Shown piece by piece: positions 30,173 through 37,847 of a stretch of DNA of 64,000 nucleotides. How positions within the stretch are numbered: the first letter of the stretch is position 1; every line of letters begins with the position of its first letter. The position numbers and the translations under genes were made by a program. The DNA comes from a virus. The notes beneath the pieces are model-generated. The model ran no database searches. It was not told the DNA's origin and saw only the letters and a program-made list of their open reading frames with translations. The stretch is from IMG/VR virus record IMGVR_UViG_3300028800_000001, positions 186,001 through 250,000 of that record. One strand, 5' to 3'.

Positions 30173-30394
30173 CGTGTACTCTTCGATCAGGCCACGCCTG
30201 CGAGCATTGTGTATTTCGATATAGAGGTCTGACGGCTCTTCAACCGTGATAAAAACGTAACAGTAACCAACCTCTCGAAAGAGATCGTACTTCAGCGTAG
30301 GATAGGTACCAGCGAGCTTTTCTAACCAGGGCATTGTGCGCTCGTATGCTTCGCCAGCAACGCTAACACGAAAACTATAAAGTGTGCTCTGCAT
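30149..30394 (-). CDS. hypothetical 81-aa protein
   Basis: MQSTLYSFRVSVAGEAYERT..., beta-alpha layout with YCYVFITVEEPSDLYIEI. Ends inside the upstream box of the promoter at 30116. Function unknown. Confidence 0.55.
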   Translation of the reverse strand: MQSTLYSFRVSVAGEAYERTMPWLEKLAGTYPTLKYDLFREVGYCYVFITVEEPSDLYIEIHNARRRGLIEEYTVSENTEK

Positions 30395-30408
30395 GAACGC
30401 GTCCTTTC

Positions 30409-30672
30409 TTAATAAAGATATTTTGCGGCGAGGATTGCAATCTCTTCTGAGAGGTTATTTTCGGTAACCGCGATACGCTGTGCCTGGAGATATCCGCCCC
30501 TTTTAAAAGCGAAGGCGAAACCAAGACGCTCTAGCTCGTGACGGATCGCCACATAATCTTTGCCTGCGACCATTCTATCGGAGCCCGATTGAAATTGGCG
30601 GTAACACGCGGCCATTGCTGCAAGCATTGGTTTAACCCAATCGTTTTGTGATTTGATTTGAAGCGCGTTCAT
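30409..30672 (-). CDS. hypothetical 87-aa protein
   Basis: MNALQIKSQNDWVKPMLAAM..., helical, then FAFAFKRGGYLQAQRIAV. RBS AAGGAGAAAAAG. First gene after the promoter at 30719-30747. Confidence 0.55.
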   Translation of the reverse strand: MNALQIKSQNDWVKPMLAAMAACYRQFQSGSDRMVAGKDYVAIRHELERLGFAFAFKRGGYLQAQRIAVTENNLSEEIAILAAKYLY

Positions 30673-30718
30673 CTTTTTCTCCTTGAATAATGTTTTCGTT
30701 TATTTCTTCTATAGAGGA

Positions 30719-30775
30719 AGTATAGCGCACTCGTCTCCGTCCGTCAAGGGTTATTTCTCTGTATGTTCAGAAACA
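30719..30775 (-). promoter_or_regulatory. conserved promoter with upstream box
   Basis: Leftward TTGACG, 17-base spacer, TATACT, upstream TTTCTGAACATACAGAGAAA. Confidence 0.8.
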
Positions 30776-31002
30776 ATTTGATACCGACCATCTATAAAGC
30801 GAAATACTAAAGGGCGAGAGCGGTGCGCGCCACGTCGTGCGGTCTTGGAAAAGAGCTTTTTCCCTTCCTGCTCTGCTCTGAGAGCGTGCTTGCTCTTCTG
30901 GCGTGCGGTATGCTTCACACTTTTGCCACCGCGCTGCTTGCTGGTACTGTCGTGACCTGGGCAGCAGTTCATTTGCTGCCCATCTTTGCCGTAAGGCTTC
31001 AT
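30751..31002 (-). CDS. basic protein, 83 aa
   Basis: Start MKPYGKDGQQMNCCPGHDST (ATG 31002, RBS GGGGAGAAC). CCPGHDSTSKQR and a run KSVKHTARQKSKHALRAEQE make it strongly basic, so nucleic acid binding is plausible. Its stop overlaps the promoter upstream box. Confidence 0.55.
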   Translation of the reverse strand: MKPYGKDGQQMNCCPGHDSTSKQRGGKSVKHTARQKSKHALRAEQEGKKLFSKTARRGAHRSRPLVFRFIDGRYQIVSEHTEK

Positions 31003-31015
31003 TCGTTCTCCCCTT

Positions 31016-31210
31016 CTACTCAGCGTAGTCGTCGTACACGCACACCACGAAATCAGCATCCAAATCCGACTGATCAACTATGCACTGACCGTATTTTTTG
31101 ATTAACGCTTTAAAAGCTTTCAAATCAGCAACTTCGATATAACCGTTTTTTGCACCGTTCAATTCTTCGAAGTGGATTTCTAACGAGATAGAATTTAAGA
31201 ATATTTTCAT
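31016..31210 (-). CDS. hypothetical 64-aa acidic protein
   Basis: Start MKIFLNSISLEIHFEELNGA (ATG 31210, RBS AAGGAG). Acidic, ends CVYDDYAE. Follows the promoter at 31293-31321. Confidence 0.55.
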   Translation of the reverse strand: MKIFLNSISLEIHFEELNGAKNGYIEVADLKAFKALIKKYGQCIVDQSDLDADFVVCVYDDYAE

Positions 31211-31292
31211 GACCGTTTCTCCTTGACTGTTCTTAACTACAAAAGCGCGTCCCAATCGAGGAAGAAGTTTTTCGTTTATTTCTTATACACGA

Positions 31293-31350
31293 AGCATAGC
31301 GCAATCAAAGAGAAACGTCAAGTCTTTTTTCATGAGTTTTTCAGAATAGT
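31293..31350 (-). promoter_or_regulatory. conserved promoter with upstream box
   Basis: Leftward TTGACG, 17-base spacer, TATGCT; upstream TTCTGAAAAACTCATG. Confidence 0.7.
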
Positions 31351-31713
31351 ATTTTTTCTCTGAAAATGTCTTTTCCGCCACAGACGAACAATGCCTTTGC
31401 GGTGACACCAGTAGAACACGCCATCCTCTCGTATCCAATTAAAAGCCAGGGAGAGCGGCTTTGAGAGGAAGTCTAGGGTGCTGTAGACGGCGTCTCGCTC
31501 TATAGACCTGAGTACTGGTACAAAGCGCTCCCTGAGCTCCTCCTTGCGTCCACTTTGCATTTCCCAACGTGCGGTGGGACTCTGCAAAACATTGAGCCAC
31601 ATAATCCACACGAGACGTAAAATCTCATAGACTTCTTTGACTATCCAGACTACGAACATTAAGAGAAAGGCGATACCGAGAAGCACTAAAGAGAGGTGGA
31701 TAATATTATTCAT
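31330..31713 (-). CDS. membrane protein, 127 aa
   Basis: MNNIIHLSLVLLGIAFLLMF...: one strong N-terminal membrane segment (about 5-27) with amphipathic continuation, then a basic cytoplasmic part. Eight-base overlap with the upstream gene. Function unknown. Confidence 0.6.
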   Translation of the reverse strand: MNNIIHLSLVLLGIAFLLMFVVWIVKEVYEILRLVWIMWLNVLQSPTARWEMQSGRKEELRERFVPVLRSIERDAVYSTLDFLSKPLSLAFNWIREDGVFYWCHRKGIVRLWRKRHFQRKNTILKNS

Positions 31714-32227
31714 GGTCTTTCACACGCTCCTGCAACATTTCGCGCATCCAGGCGCGGTCTTTTTCATTACTATGCTGTAGCATCCAATGCGGCCATGTAT
31801 AAAACGGACCATCAGGCGAGAATGCATGTGCACTATAAGGAAAACGCTTCTCGCCCACCGGCCAATACTCACCCACATAGGTGCCAGAAGGGGTATCTTT
31901 GCGAATATTATAAATGTAGTATTCGTGAGAACTATCGCTGCGCTCCCAGAGCACAAAGGTTCCCGATTGATACATGGTTTGCTCTTGCGACGAAGCGTCT
32001 TTTTCAAACTGATCATTTTTATAACGATACTTTTTGCGCTCCACGTCGCTCTTGAGCAGTACAAGATAATAGGTAGACGGTTTTGCACGTCTACGATAAA
32101 AAATGAGGGGAAGCAGCGCGCCACCTGTTTCTTTTGCAAAGGTATTCGCGGCCTCTTTGGCACGTCCATATTTTTGAAACGTTTCCGCGCTTTCATAGTT
32201 TCCTTCTTCAGTAATTGTCCAGCGCAT
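31706..32227 (-). CDS. hypothetical 173-aa protein
   Basis: MRWTITEEGNYESAETFQKY..., contains AKPSTYYLVLLKSDVERKKY and many aromatic residues; ends MLQERVKDHE. The first 20 bases of this gene are echoed upstream at 32663-32682 (MRWIITE then stop), a possible leftover of duplication. Confidence 0.6.
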   Translation of the reverse strand: MRWTITEEGNYESAETFQKYGRAKEAANTFAKETGGALLPLIFYRRRAKPSTYYLVLLKSDVERKKYRYKNDQFEKDASSQEQTMYQSGTFVLWERSDSSHEYYIYNIRKDTPSGTYVGEYWPVGEKRFPYSAHAFSPDGPFYTWPHWMLQHSNEKDRAWMREMLQERVKDHE

Positions 32228-32229
32228 AA

Positions 32230-32631
32230 TTATTTCCTTTTATGCAATTGCAAATCGAAAAACATCACTAACGCTCCTGCTCCAAGGCAAAGCGTAAGCA
32301 ATGTTCCTATACATCCATAAAGTATATGATCAAGACTAGAAAACTCAGAAATGGAAACTCCCAAGTAAGTGAATATTCCAAAGGCGAGCGCTCCTGCAAT
32401 CATAATAAACATGGATGCGAAAGCAAGCCAATACCTTTTGCTAGATTCGACACGAAGAGGTGGAGAGTAATTATCCCAGAGCTTTCTCGCTACTTTCCTC
32501 CATCTTCCTAGATATGCTTTCTGCATCGCAGGCGTATCTTCCATGCCGAAAAGCTCAGCCCCTTCCTTGAAAGTTTCTACTAATCCTGGCACTATCTCTT
32601 TTTCCCAAAACTTTTCAAACTCTTCATTCAT
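32230..32631 (-). CDS. two-TM membrane protein, 133 aa
   Basis: Start MNEEFEKFWEKEIVPGLVET (ATG 32631, RBS GGAG). Soluble helical N-terminal ~60 residues, then two segments (YWLAFASMFIMIAGALAFGI and LYGCIGTLLTLCLGAGALVM region) and a short basic tail. Function unknown. Confidence 0.6.
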   Translation of the reverse strand: MNEEFEKFWEKEIVPGLVETFKEGAELFGMEDTPAMQKAYLGRWRKVARKLWDNYSPPLRVESSKRYWLAFASMFIMIAGALAFGIFTYLGVSISEFSSLDHILYGCIGTLLTLCLGAGALVMFFDLQLHKRK

Positions 32632-32665
32632 TATCATCTCCATTCTTGAATTATCATTTCAGTAA

Positions 32666-33142
32666 TTATCCAGCGCATAGCTCTGCCTCCTGCTCTATCA
32701 CCCGCCATACGTGGCGAAGTATCTTTGGATAGTTATGTTTTGTTTTCGTTCTATGAAGATAGACTAAATGCGCTATCGCTTCAGACTGCGTACAACGATC
32801 AGCCTGTGGATAGGTAGCTGACGGCTCATAAATCATGCCACGATGCCCATCAAAGACATCCTGAAAGCCCTCAAAAGTAGCTGCGTACTCCAAGAGGGTT
32901 GGATGCTTTCGTAGGTACGCATGCCAGAGCAAGAGATAGTATTCATGCTGAATGATAATAGCGGGAATATAGGTGGCGTCCAGTAAAAGGAAGGTGGCCT
33001 GCTCTCCTTTGGGCTTTTTATAGGGATAGCCATTCTCGTTACGTTTAGCATCTTGATACCATTGTTCAATCGTGCGTACTCCAAGATAGGCATAAAGCGC
33101 ACTAAAGCGATGATCGCCTTTGGAATCGCATCGTAAAATCAT
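32666..33142 (-). CDS. hypothetical 158-aa protein
   Basis: Start MILRCDSKGDHRFSALYAYL (ATG 33142, ATGA overlap with the upstream gene). The RCDSKGDxRFSALYA opening and a later FEGFQDVFDG segment look like a conserved phage family I recognise by pattern but cannot name. No membrane segment. Confidence 0.6.
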   Translation of the reverse strand: MILRCDSKGDHRFSALYAYLGVRTIEQWYQDAKRNENGYPYKKPKGEQATFLLLDATYIPAIIIQHEYYLLLWHAYLRKHPTLLEYAATFEGFQDVFDGHRGMIYEPSATYPQADRCTQSEAIAHLVYLHRTKTKHNYPKILRHVWRVIEQEAELCAG

Positions 33143-33486
33143 GCCAGCACCTCGCAATAGCACTCTGGCGGAAACGGAAGCGTGTTCGCATCATCATCTT
33201 CATGCAAACTTGTCCAGTTGCACGCGGCACATACCGGATAACTCCCTGCAAACTCTTTCCAGGGCTCCTGCACTATCTCTTGTTTACCGCAGCGTGGGCA
33301 CTTCCCCTGCTCCAGACAAGATGTACACGGATACTGTTTTAATTCTCCCCAATAGTCTTTGCTATAGGTAAATCCATCGGCACCGCAGGCAGTGCAATAG
33401 TCTGGATAGCGGCTTTGGAACCGTGTCTTGCGCGCTCGTGCGATGCCTGCGTATTTGCGGCAGAGCGCGCTATGCGTCTTATTCAT
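33139..33486 (-). CDS. multi-zinc-ribbon protein
   Basis: 115 residues with DYCTACGADGF, CTSCLEQGKCPRCGKQE and VCAACNW: about seven Cys in CxxC pairs, as in DnaJ-type or zinc-ribbon proteins. Paralogue of 47493-47960 (RRxKTRFxxxYPxYC and CxxC-x(2-4)GKCPRC). Overlaps 33479-34057. Confidence 0.6.
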   Translation of the reverse strand: MNKTHSALCRKYAGIARARKTRFQSRYPDYCTACGADGFTYSKDYWGELKQYPCTSCLEQGKCPRCGKQEIVQEPWKEFAGSYPVCAACNWTSLHEDDDANTLPFPPECYCEVLA

Positions 33487-34057
33487 AGCGGATTATTCCA
33501 TCCTCTTTCCTTACTGGGACATCGTAATCAAAAGGCATTGCAAACCCTTCGTGCAGCCGCACCTGTTCCAGGTAATATTGCATGTACGTTGTTGTGCGTG
33601 CCTGAAGGCCAAGGTAGAGGTACATCCCAAGCGTGTCTGCTGGATCGGGCTGCTTCGTTTCTGTAACAAAGGCGTCGCGCTCTTCTTCATAGCCGAAGGC
33701 AGAAGCCAATTGCGCGAGTGCGGCGCGCTTCTCGTCTTCGTAGGAACTGCGTAGCCCCATCACGAGTGCCTCATACATCTCGCCGCGTGCTTTGGCAATT
33801 TCATGCGTAAAGCGGTTGGCAAAATACTCCATAAGCCCTGAATCATTATCATAGCGAAAGTTCGGAGAGTATTTCAACTCCTCTTGATAACGCTCTTCAT
33901 CGCCGCTGTCGGCATACATATCTTTCACAAACATCTGTCGATCTGACTGCTCAGGCAGCACCTCTTGCAAATCAAAGTCGTTGCAGCCGTGATTGCTAAA
34001 TCGGTCAGACGCCAGATCAAGCAGCGCAACTAACACTTTCTTCTCGTAGTATTTCAT
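33479..34057 (-). CDS. hypothetical 192-aa protein
   Basis: MKYYEKKVLVALLDLASDRF..., helical, acidic stretch PEQSDRQMFVKDMYADSGDE; ends FDYDVPVRKEDGIIRYE. Overlaps neighbours at both ends. No family recognised. Confidence 0.55.
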   Translation of the reverse strand: MKYYEKKVLVALLDLASDRFSNHGCNDFDLQEVLPEQSDRQMFVKDMYADSGDEERYQEELKYSPNFRYDNDSGLMEYFANRFTHEIAKARGEMYEALVMGLRSSYEDEKRAALAQLASAFGYEEERDAFVTETKQPDPADTLGMYLYLGLQARTTTYMQYYLEQVRLHEGFAMPFDYDVPVRKEDGIIRYE

Positions 34058-34256
34058 GTTTCTGTTCTTCTTTCTTTTTTAGAATACTTGTACACAGTTC
34101 TTCAAATTGGTCGGAAACTGCTTCAGCGGCCTCCAGGCCAGCACTTTTCTCTACGGCTTCAAGAGCGACCAGGATCGCACGCATTTCTTCAAAGGTAACT
34201 CCTCTGCTCCATGCGGCACACCAGGAAGTTTGCCAATACGCACGAAGGAATTCCAT
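34017..34256 (-). CDS. hypothetical 79-aa protein
   Basis: MEFLRAYWQTSWCAAWSRGV..., helical; ends LREESVSCAA inside the start of the next gene (about 40-base overlap). Confidence 0.5.
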   Translation of the reverse strand: MEFLRAYWQTSWCAAWSRGVTFEEMRAILVALEAVEKSAGLEAAEAVSDQFEELCTSILKKKEEQKHEILREESVSCAA

Positions 34257-34276
34257 TGTATGTATTCTTCCTCCTT

Positions 34277-34531
34277 CTACAAACTGTACCAGATCTTTGC
34301 TATCGTACTCACGTCACGAAAGTGAAACCACGCTAAAAGCTTCGCACCATCGCCTGAACCTTCAGTTGCCACATCATTATTCTGAAGTGCCCAAAAGCGA
34401 AACGTGTGACCACCAACAAGATCTTCTACAATATACTGTACATCCCCAATCCAGGTCTGCGCCTTATTTCCAGCACTACGTGCCAGGGCAACACGCATCG
34501 CGACACCGTCCGGCTTGCTTTCGTTTCGCAT
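34277..34531 (-). CDS. hypothetical 84-aa protein
   Basis: MRNESKPDGVAMRVALARSA..., strand-rich (TFRFWALQNNDVATEGSGDG). Shares one base with the upstream stop. Function unknown. Confidence 0.5.
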   Translation of the reverse strand: MRNESKPDGVAMRVALARSAGNKAQTWIGDVQYIVEDLVGGHTFRFWALQNNDVATEGSGDGAKLLAWFHFRDVSTIAKIWYSL

Positions 34532-34914
34532 TAGTATTGCTCCTCATCTTTCAGAACCCAAATTCCATCTTCACCTAGTATTTTCACTTTTCCTGGCACC
34601 ATCAATTCATCATCCGGCTCATCGAGCGCCCCCAATCCGTGTATAGGACCATAGAGATCAACTTCATTGAGACGTGCAAAGATTTGAAATGCTTGCCCCA
34701 TTTGCAGCATCTCATTGTGACCTCCATCAGCAATATATAAAAGCATCTCTTCTCCTTCTAAGAAGAGAAAGGAAACGCCGGTCTTCCTGTGAAAGAAGAC
34801 GCCAAGATGCCTGAGTGTTTCTGGCATTTCGCCACGCGACCACATATACGTAGCATAAAAGGTCTGCTCACCGTACTCTTGTGCTACCTTTCTCTGTAAA
34901 CTGTTCTTTTCCAT
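34531..34914 (-). CDS. hypothetical 127-aa protein
   Basis: MEKNSLQRKVAQEYGEQTFY..., beta-rich middle (VSFLFLEGEEMLLYIADGGH), ends ILGEDGIWVLKDEEQY. RBS AAGGAGCAAAA. Confidence 0.55.
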   Translation of the reverse strand: MEKNSLQRKVAQEYGEQTFYATYMWSRGEMPETLRHLGVFFHRKTGVSFLFLEGEEMLLYIADGGHNEMLQMGQAFQIFARLNEVDLYGPIHGLGALDEPDDELMVPGKVKILGEDGIWVLKDEEQY

Positions 34915-34928
34915 TTTTGCTCCTTGTT

Positions 34929-34993
34929 GGAATTAATTAATTAATTATTTTTTCTTGAACGCGAGAAAATTATTTTTTAAAATTAATTAATTA
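34929..34993. repeat. AATTAATT-type element
   Basis: TTAATTAATTAATTATTTTTT and its near-complement flank a short GAACGCGAG core. Same family as 4862-4922, 53823-53882 and the 1.8 kb array. Confidence 0.6.
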
Positions 34994-35194
34994 CGCGAGT
35001 TCACGTTCAAGTTCAATACGTCCACGCTCAATCGTGGTATAGATACGATGCTGGTCTTCCAAAATCGCTCGTAAGTCCATCATGCGATAATAGGCTGCTC
35101 CACGCACGTCGGGAGACAGCCCATTATCATTGACGACCACCATCAGCTTTTGGACGCGCTCAAAGAGCTCTTGCTGCTGTGCGGTCATACTCAT
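34991..35194 (-). CDS. hypothetical 67-aa helical protein
   Basis: MSMTAQQQELFERVQKLMVV..., all-helical, ends RGRIELERELA. Stop lies inside the AATTAATT element. Confidence 0.55.
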   Translation of the reverse strand: MSMTAQQQELFERVQKLMVVVNDNGLSPDVRGAAYYRMMDLRAILEDQHRIYTTIERGRIELERELA

Positions 35195-35199
35195 GCTCC

Positions 35200-35652
35200 T
35201 TATACGTAGACGACCACGAGTATTCCGGCAACCGGATCAATAGAAACGATCTGAAATTCGGTTTCCAGCCAATCGTTCGGCAGAAAGTAATCCTTTATAT
35301 ACGAGCCTGGGGCAATAGAGCCTTGCTCGTATTGGTATTCATAGCCGTACTTACATACTCCTACAACCTGATCGTTGTTACTCATAATCTGGTTGTCAAG
35401 ATCGGCACGAGAAAACACTTCCACCGTCCAAAATTCCGAACAATTTTCATACCCGACCGACCATGTAGGGCAAGGGTTATGAACATCAGAACAAGGCAAT
35501 TTCGGCTGTGGCGCTGGCACAGAAGTGGCTGTTGGCTGTGTTGGAGGATCAACCAATGTTGGATTGACATCCGCATGCGCTGTTTTCACATTGACGGCCA
35601 AAGCGAGGAATAGAGAGACAAACAAAAGGGAAGCAAACACGATTTTCTTCAA
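35200..35652 (-). CDS. secreted protein with signal peptide, 150 aa
   Basis: I chose TTG at 35652 (RBS GAGAGGAG) giving MKKIVFASLLFVSLFLALAV and a cleavage-type NVKTAHADV: a classical Sec signal peptide. The mature part has PPTQPTATSVPAPQPKLPCS and several Cys (CSDVHNPCPT, ENCSEFW), suggesting disulfides outside the cytoplasm. Promoter at 35692-35720. Possible phage-encoded surface or exclusion protein. Confidence 0.65.
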   Translation of the reverse strand: MKKIVFASLLFVSLFLALAVNVKTAHADVNPTLVDPPTQPTATSVPAPQPKLPCSDVHNPCPTWSVGYENCSEFWTVEVFSRADLDNQIMSNNDQVVGVCKYGYEYQYEQGSIAPGSYIKDYFLPNDWLETEFQIVSIDPVAGILVVVYV

Positions 35653-35691
35653 ATGAAGACTCCTCTCTGTATATGGAACATCCTTTCTATC

Positions 35692-35745
35692 AGAATAGCC
35701 CATTTTTCTCAAGGAGTCAACATTTTTCTTATCATTTTCAGAAGA
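35692..35745 (-). promoter_or_regulatory. promoter of the secreted-protein gene
   Basis: Leftward TTGACT, 17-base spacer, TATTCT, preceded by TTCTGAAAATGATAAGAAAA. Confidence 0.75.
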
Positions 35746-35800
35746 AAGTCCATTCCCAGATTCCCCGATTCCCCACTTTTTTGAAGAAGCGTATTTTTTC

Positions 35801-35829
35801 TTGCAAAAGGCAGAATTTTCTTCTACAAT
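35801..35829 (+). promoter_or_regulatory. putative plus-strand promoter
   Basis: TTGCAA, 17-base spacer, TACAAT, about 40 bases before the ATG at 35870. Confidence 0.6.
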
Positions 35830-35869
35830 GGGACATCTCTAGTCGCCTACCAACGAAACGGACAAGCCT

Positions 35870-36226
35870 ATGTCAACGACAGACAATCTTTTCTCTTCTT
35901 ATCCCAATACGGATAAAGAGACAGTTCCCAGCTCTCTTGCGCTCCTCCAGCGCATTGAGTTTGAGCAGTATCTTGCCCACGACTTGAAAAAATATTATTA
36001 TGCACAGCTCGCTATCCACGGCGTCCTGCTGCTCTGGCTTCTCGCCCTCATCTTACTCTTTATTTTAAATATTGGCAGGGAGTTGCTTTTCTTCTGCGCG
36101 GCAATCGCGGTCCTTGTTCTTCTGCTCTCGCTGTGCATCACGCACTTCTACCACGAAGCTGTGAAAAGCAAAGACCGCTATGAACGGCTGGTTAAAGACT
36201 TAAATACCCGTTCACGAAACCAGTGA
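35870..36226 (+). CDS. two-TM membrane protein, 118 aa
   Basis: MSTTDNLFSSYPNTDKETVP..., soluble N-terminal 50 residues, two adjacent membrane segments (about 47-90) and a basic helix KSKDRYERLVKDLN. Resembles DUF4231-type small membrane proteins in layout. One of few rightward genes in this half; convergent with 36192-36401. Confidence 0.6.
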   Translation: MSTTDNLFSSYPNTDKETVPSSLALLQRIEFEQYLAHDLKKYYYAQLAIHGVLLLWLLALILLFILNIGRELLFFCAAIAVLVLLLSLCITHFYHEAVKSKDRYERLVKDLNTRSRNQ

Positions 36227-36401
36227 TGAAACAATTGATCGTCTCTTTGTGGGTATAACATTCAAGCGCCTGGAAAAACGCGGCATCAATGAGCGTCTTC
36301 CCTAAAATTAGTTTGCCCTTCTTCTCGTGATACTTGCGTAGCTCCAGGCCGTAGGCAATGCCTACCTTCCAAATGTCTTGTTGTCGATTCAAGGCCAGCA
36401 T
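36192..36401 (-). CDS. hypothetical 69-aa protein
   Basis: MLALNRQQDIWKVGIAYGLE..., basic-helical. Its 3' end overlaps the opposite-strand gene 35870-36226 by 35 bases. RBS AAAGGAGCACGAAG. Confidence 0.55.
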   Translation of the reverse strand: MLALNRQQDIWKVGIAYGLELRKYHEKKGKLILGKTLIDAAFFQALECYTHKETINCFITGFVNGYLSL

Positions 36402-36440
36402 CTTCGTGCTCCTTTCAAAAACAACCGCAGAATGCGGCGT

Positions 36441-36662
36441 TTACTCTTCTTCTTTTCCTAACATTTTCTTCAAGCGCGCTATTTTGCGTACCACACACCA
36501 CTCTTCATGACTGTGATCAAGCTCCCTGCGAAAGCTTTTGCGCACGTGGCAACAGCCACACTCATAGCGCGACATCGCCGCATTCTGATACACAATCGCC
36601 TGATCCAAATCCGCAAGAATTTCCAGGCCAAGTGTGGCCTGTGCCTCTTTTTCTTTGTCCAT
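36441..36662 (-). CDS. zinc-finger-like protein, 73 aa
   Basis: Start MDKEKEAQATLGLEILADLD (ATG 36662). YECGCCHVRKSFRRELDHSHEEWC has a C-x2-C...H-x-H...C arrangement, a likely zinc finger. Paralogue of 45808-46029, which keeps the same xxxGLxILxxLD start and CRACG/C. Downstream of promoter 36697-36725. Confidence 0.6.
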   Translation of the reverse strand: MDKEKEAQATLGLEILADLDQAIVYQNAAMSRYECGCCHVRKSFRRELDHSHEEWCVVRKIARLKKMLGKEEE

Positions 36663-36696
36663 GCATTTTTCCTTCACTTTTCTTGACTTCCCACTT

Positions 36697-36750
36697 AGTA
36701 TAGGCCAGTGCCGAAAAGAAGTCAAGAAAAAGTTCATTGTATTTTCAGAA
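36697..36750 (-). promoter_or_regulatory. conserved promoter with upstream box
   Basis: Leftward TTGACT, 17-base spacer after TTTTTC..., TATACT; upstream TTTCTGAAAATACAATG. Confidence 0.8.
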
Positions 36751-36754
36751 AGAA

Positions 36755-37039
36755 TTAAAGGAGTCCTCCAGCTTGCTTGGCACGCTTAATCAGCTCACGC
36801 ATAAACTCATTACGATTCATGCGTGCACGCTTGCCCTCTGCACGCATTTGCTTTTTGTGATCCACCACCATGCCGTCAAGCGCATCAAGCAACTCGTCAT
36901 CGAGATAGAGCGTGACTTTCTCTTTCAGTTTTACCTTTTTACCGTTCTGCGGTTGTACCGGTATGACATCATTGTCTTGGAACCGCGCCTGCTGCTCTTT
37001 AACAGCTACATCCCAGGCTGACGGCTTGCGTTTGTTCAT
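36755..37039 (-). CDS. RHH-type partition partner of ParA (ParB/ParG-like role)
   Basis: 94 residues. A basic N-terminus, then KVTLYLDDELLDALDGMVVD and RMNRNEFMRELIKRAKQAGG, the strand-helix-helix of ribbon-helix-helix proteins. Located directly after parA with a four-base overlap, the arrangement of type Ib partition modules where a small RHH protein binds the centromere. It is therefore the likely centromere-binding partner. Confidence 0.7.
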   Translation of the reverse strand: MNKRKPSAWDVAVKEQQARFQDNDVIPVQPQNGKKVKLKEKVTLYLDDELLDALDGMVVDHKKQMRAEGKRARMNRNEFMRELIKRAKQAGGLL

Positions 37040-37806
37040 TGGCGCACCCTTTCTCCCAGACGCACTGAGTCCTGAATAAGCAGTGTTGCCAGATCATCCC
37101 ATAGAACACCAAGAGAAGGATCAATATCAAAGATGTCTGTTTGGAAGCGCACTGCCCTTTTGTAGTCAGTCTTACGTGGCACTGGCGTTTCATAGACGAG
37201 CTTGCCGTATTGTCTGCGAATACTGGTCAGGCAATCCACGTCTTCTTTCTCGCGTGAGCTAAAGAGTGTGGGTAAAATGTACCAGGGATAGAGCTCTTTA
37301 TTGAGCTCAGTGTCATGCACATCTTTGATGTGTCCAAGAATATAAGGAAGGGTGCGGATCGCCATCACTTCACAGGCCACCGGAATGAGGACACTATCAG
37401 CAGCAGTGAGTGCGATACGGGTAAGCACACCAAGCGTCGGTGGACAGTCCAGAATACAATAATCATAATCGGTTGCATATTCGCGCAACCTTCTACGTAA
37501 CGAATGCTCAAAATTGGTTTTCGATGGCAATTCAATTTCGGCTGCGGCCAAGTCCAATGTGGTTGGCAGAAGATGTACAAAACGCCCAAGAGGGAAGGGC
37601 ACAATCTTCACGCCACTGATAATAAGATCATACGTGGTTTCCTTGAGGTCAACGGGCCTCACAAAGTATTCTGTGAGCGAGCTCTGTGGATCAAGATCAA
37701 CCATCAAGACACGCTTGTCCTGACGCGCTAGCGCAGCAGAGAGGCTGACGGTTGATGTGGTCTTCGTCACTCCCCCCTTCTGGTTGGCAATCGCATATAC
37801 CTTCAT
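37036..37806 (-). CDS. parA: ParA-family partition ATPase
   Basis: 256 residues. MKVYAIANQKGGVTKTTST holds the deviant Walker A KGGVTKT; Walker A' is MVDLDPQSSLTEYF and Walker B CILDCPPTLGVLTR. Compact size and lack of an N-terminal HTH match small type Ib ParA. It moves plasmid- or phage-like DNA using a nucleoid gradient with its RHH partner (36755-37039), implying that this element can persist extrachromosomally. Its 5' end is duplicated beyond the adjacent LAGLIDADG gene. Confidence 0.9.
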   Translation of the reverse strand: MKVYAIANQKGGVTKTTSTVSLSAALARQDKRVLMVDLDPQSSLTEYFVRPVDLKETTYDLIISGVKIVPFPLGRFVHLLPTTLDLAAAEIELPSKTNFEHSLRRRLREYATDYDYCILDCPPTLGVLTRIALTAADSVLIPVACEVMAIRTLPYILGHIKDVHDTELNKELYPWYILPTLFSSREKEDVDCLTSIRRQYGKLVYETPVPRKTDYKRAVRFQTDIFDIDPSLGVLWDDLATLLIQDSVRLGERVRQ

Positions 37807-37847
37807 ATAGGTTTCCTTTCTTTATTCTTTAGATACACGTTTTACAT

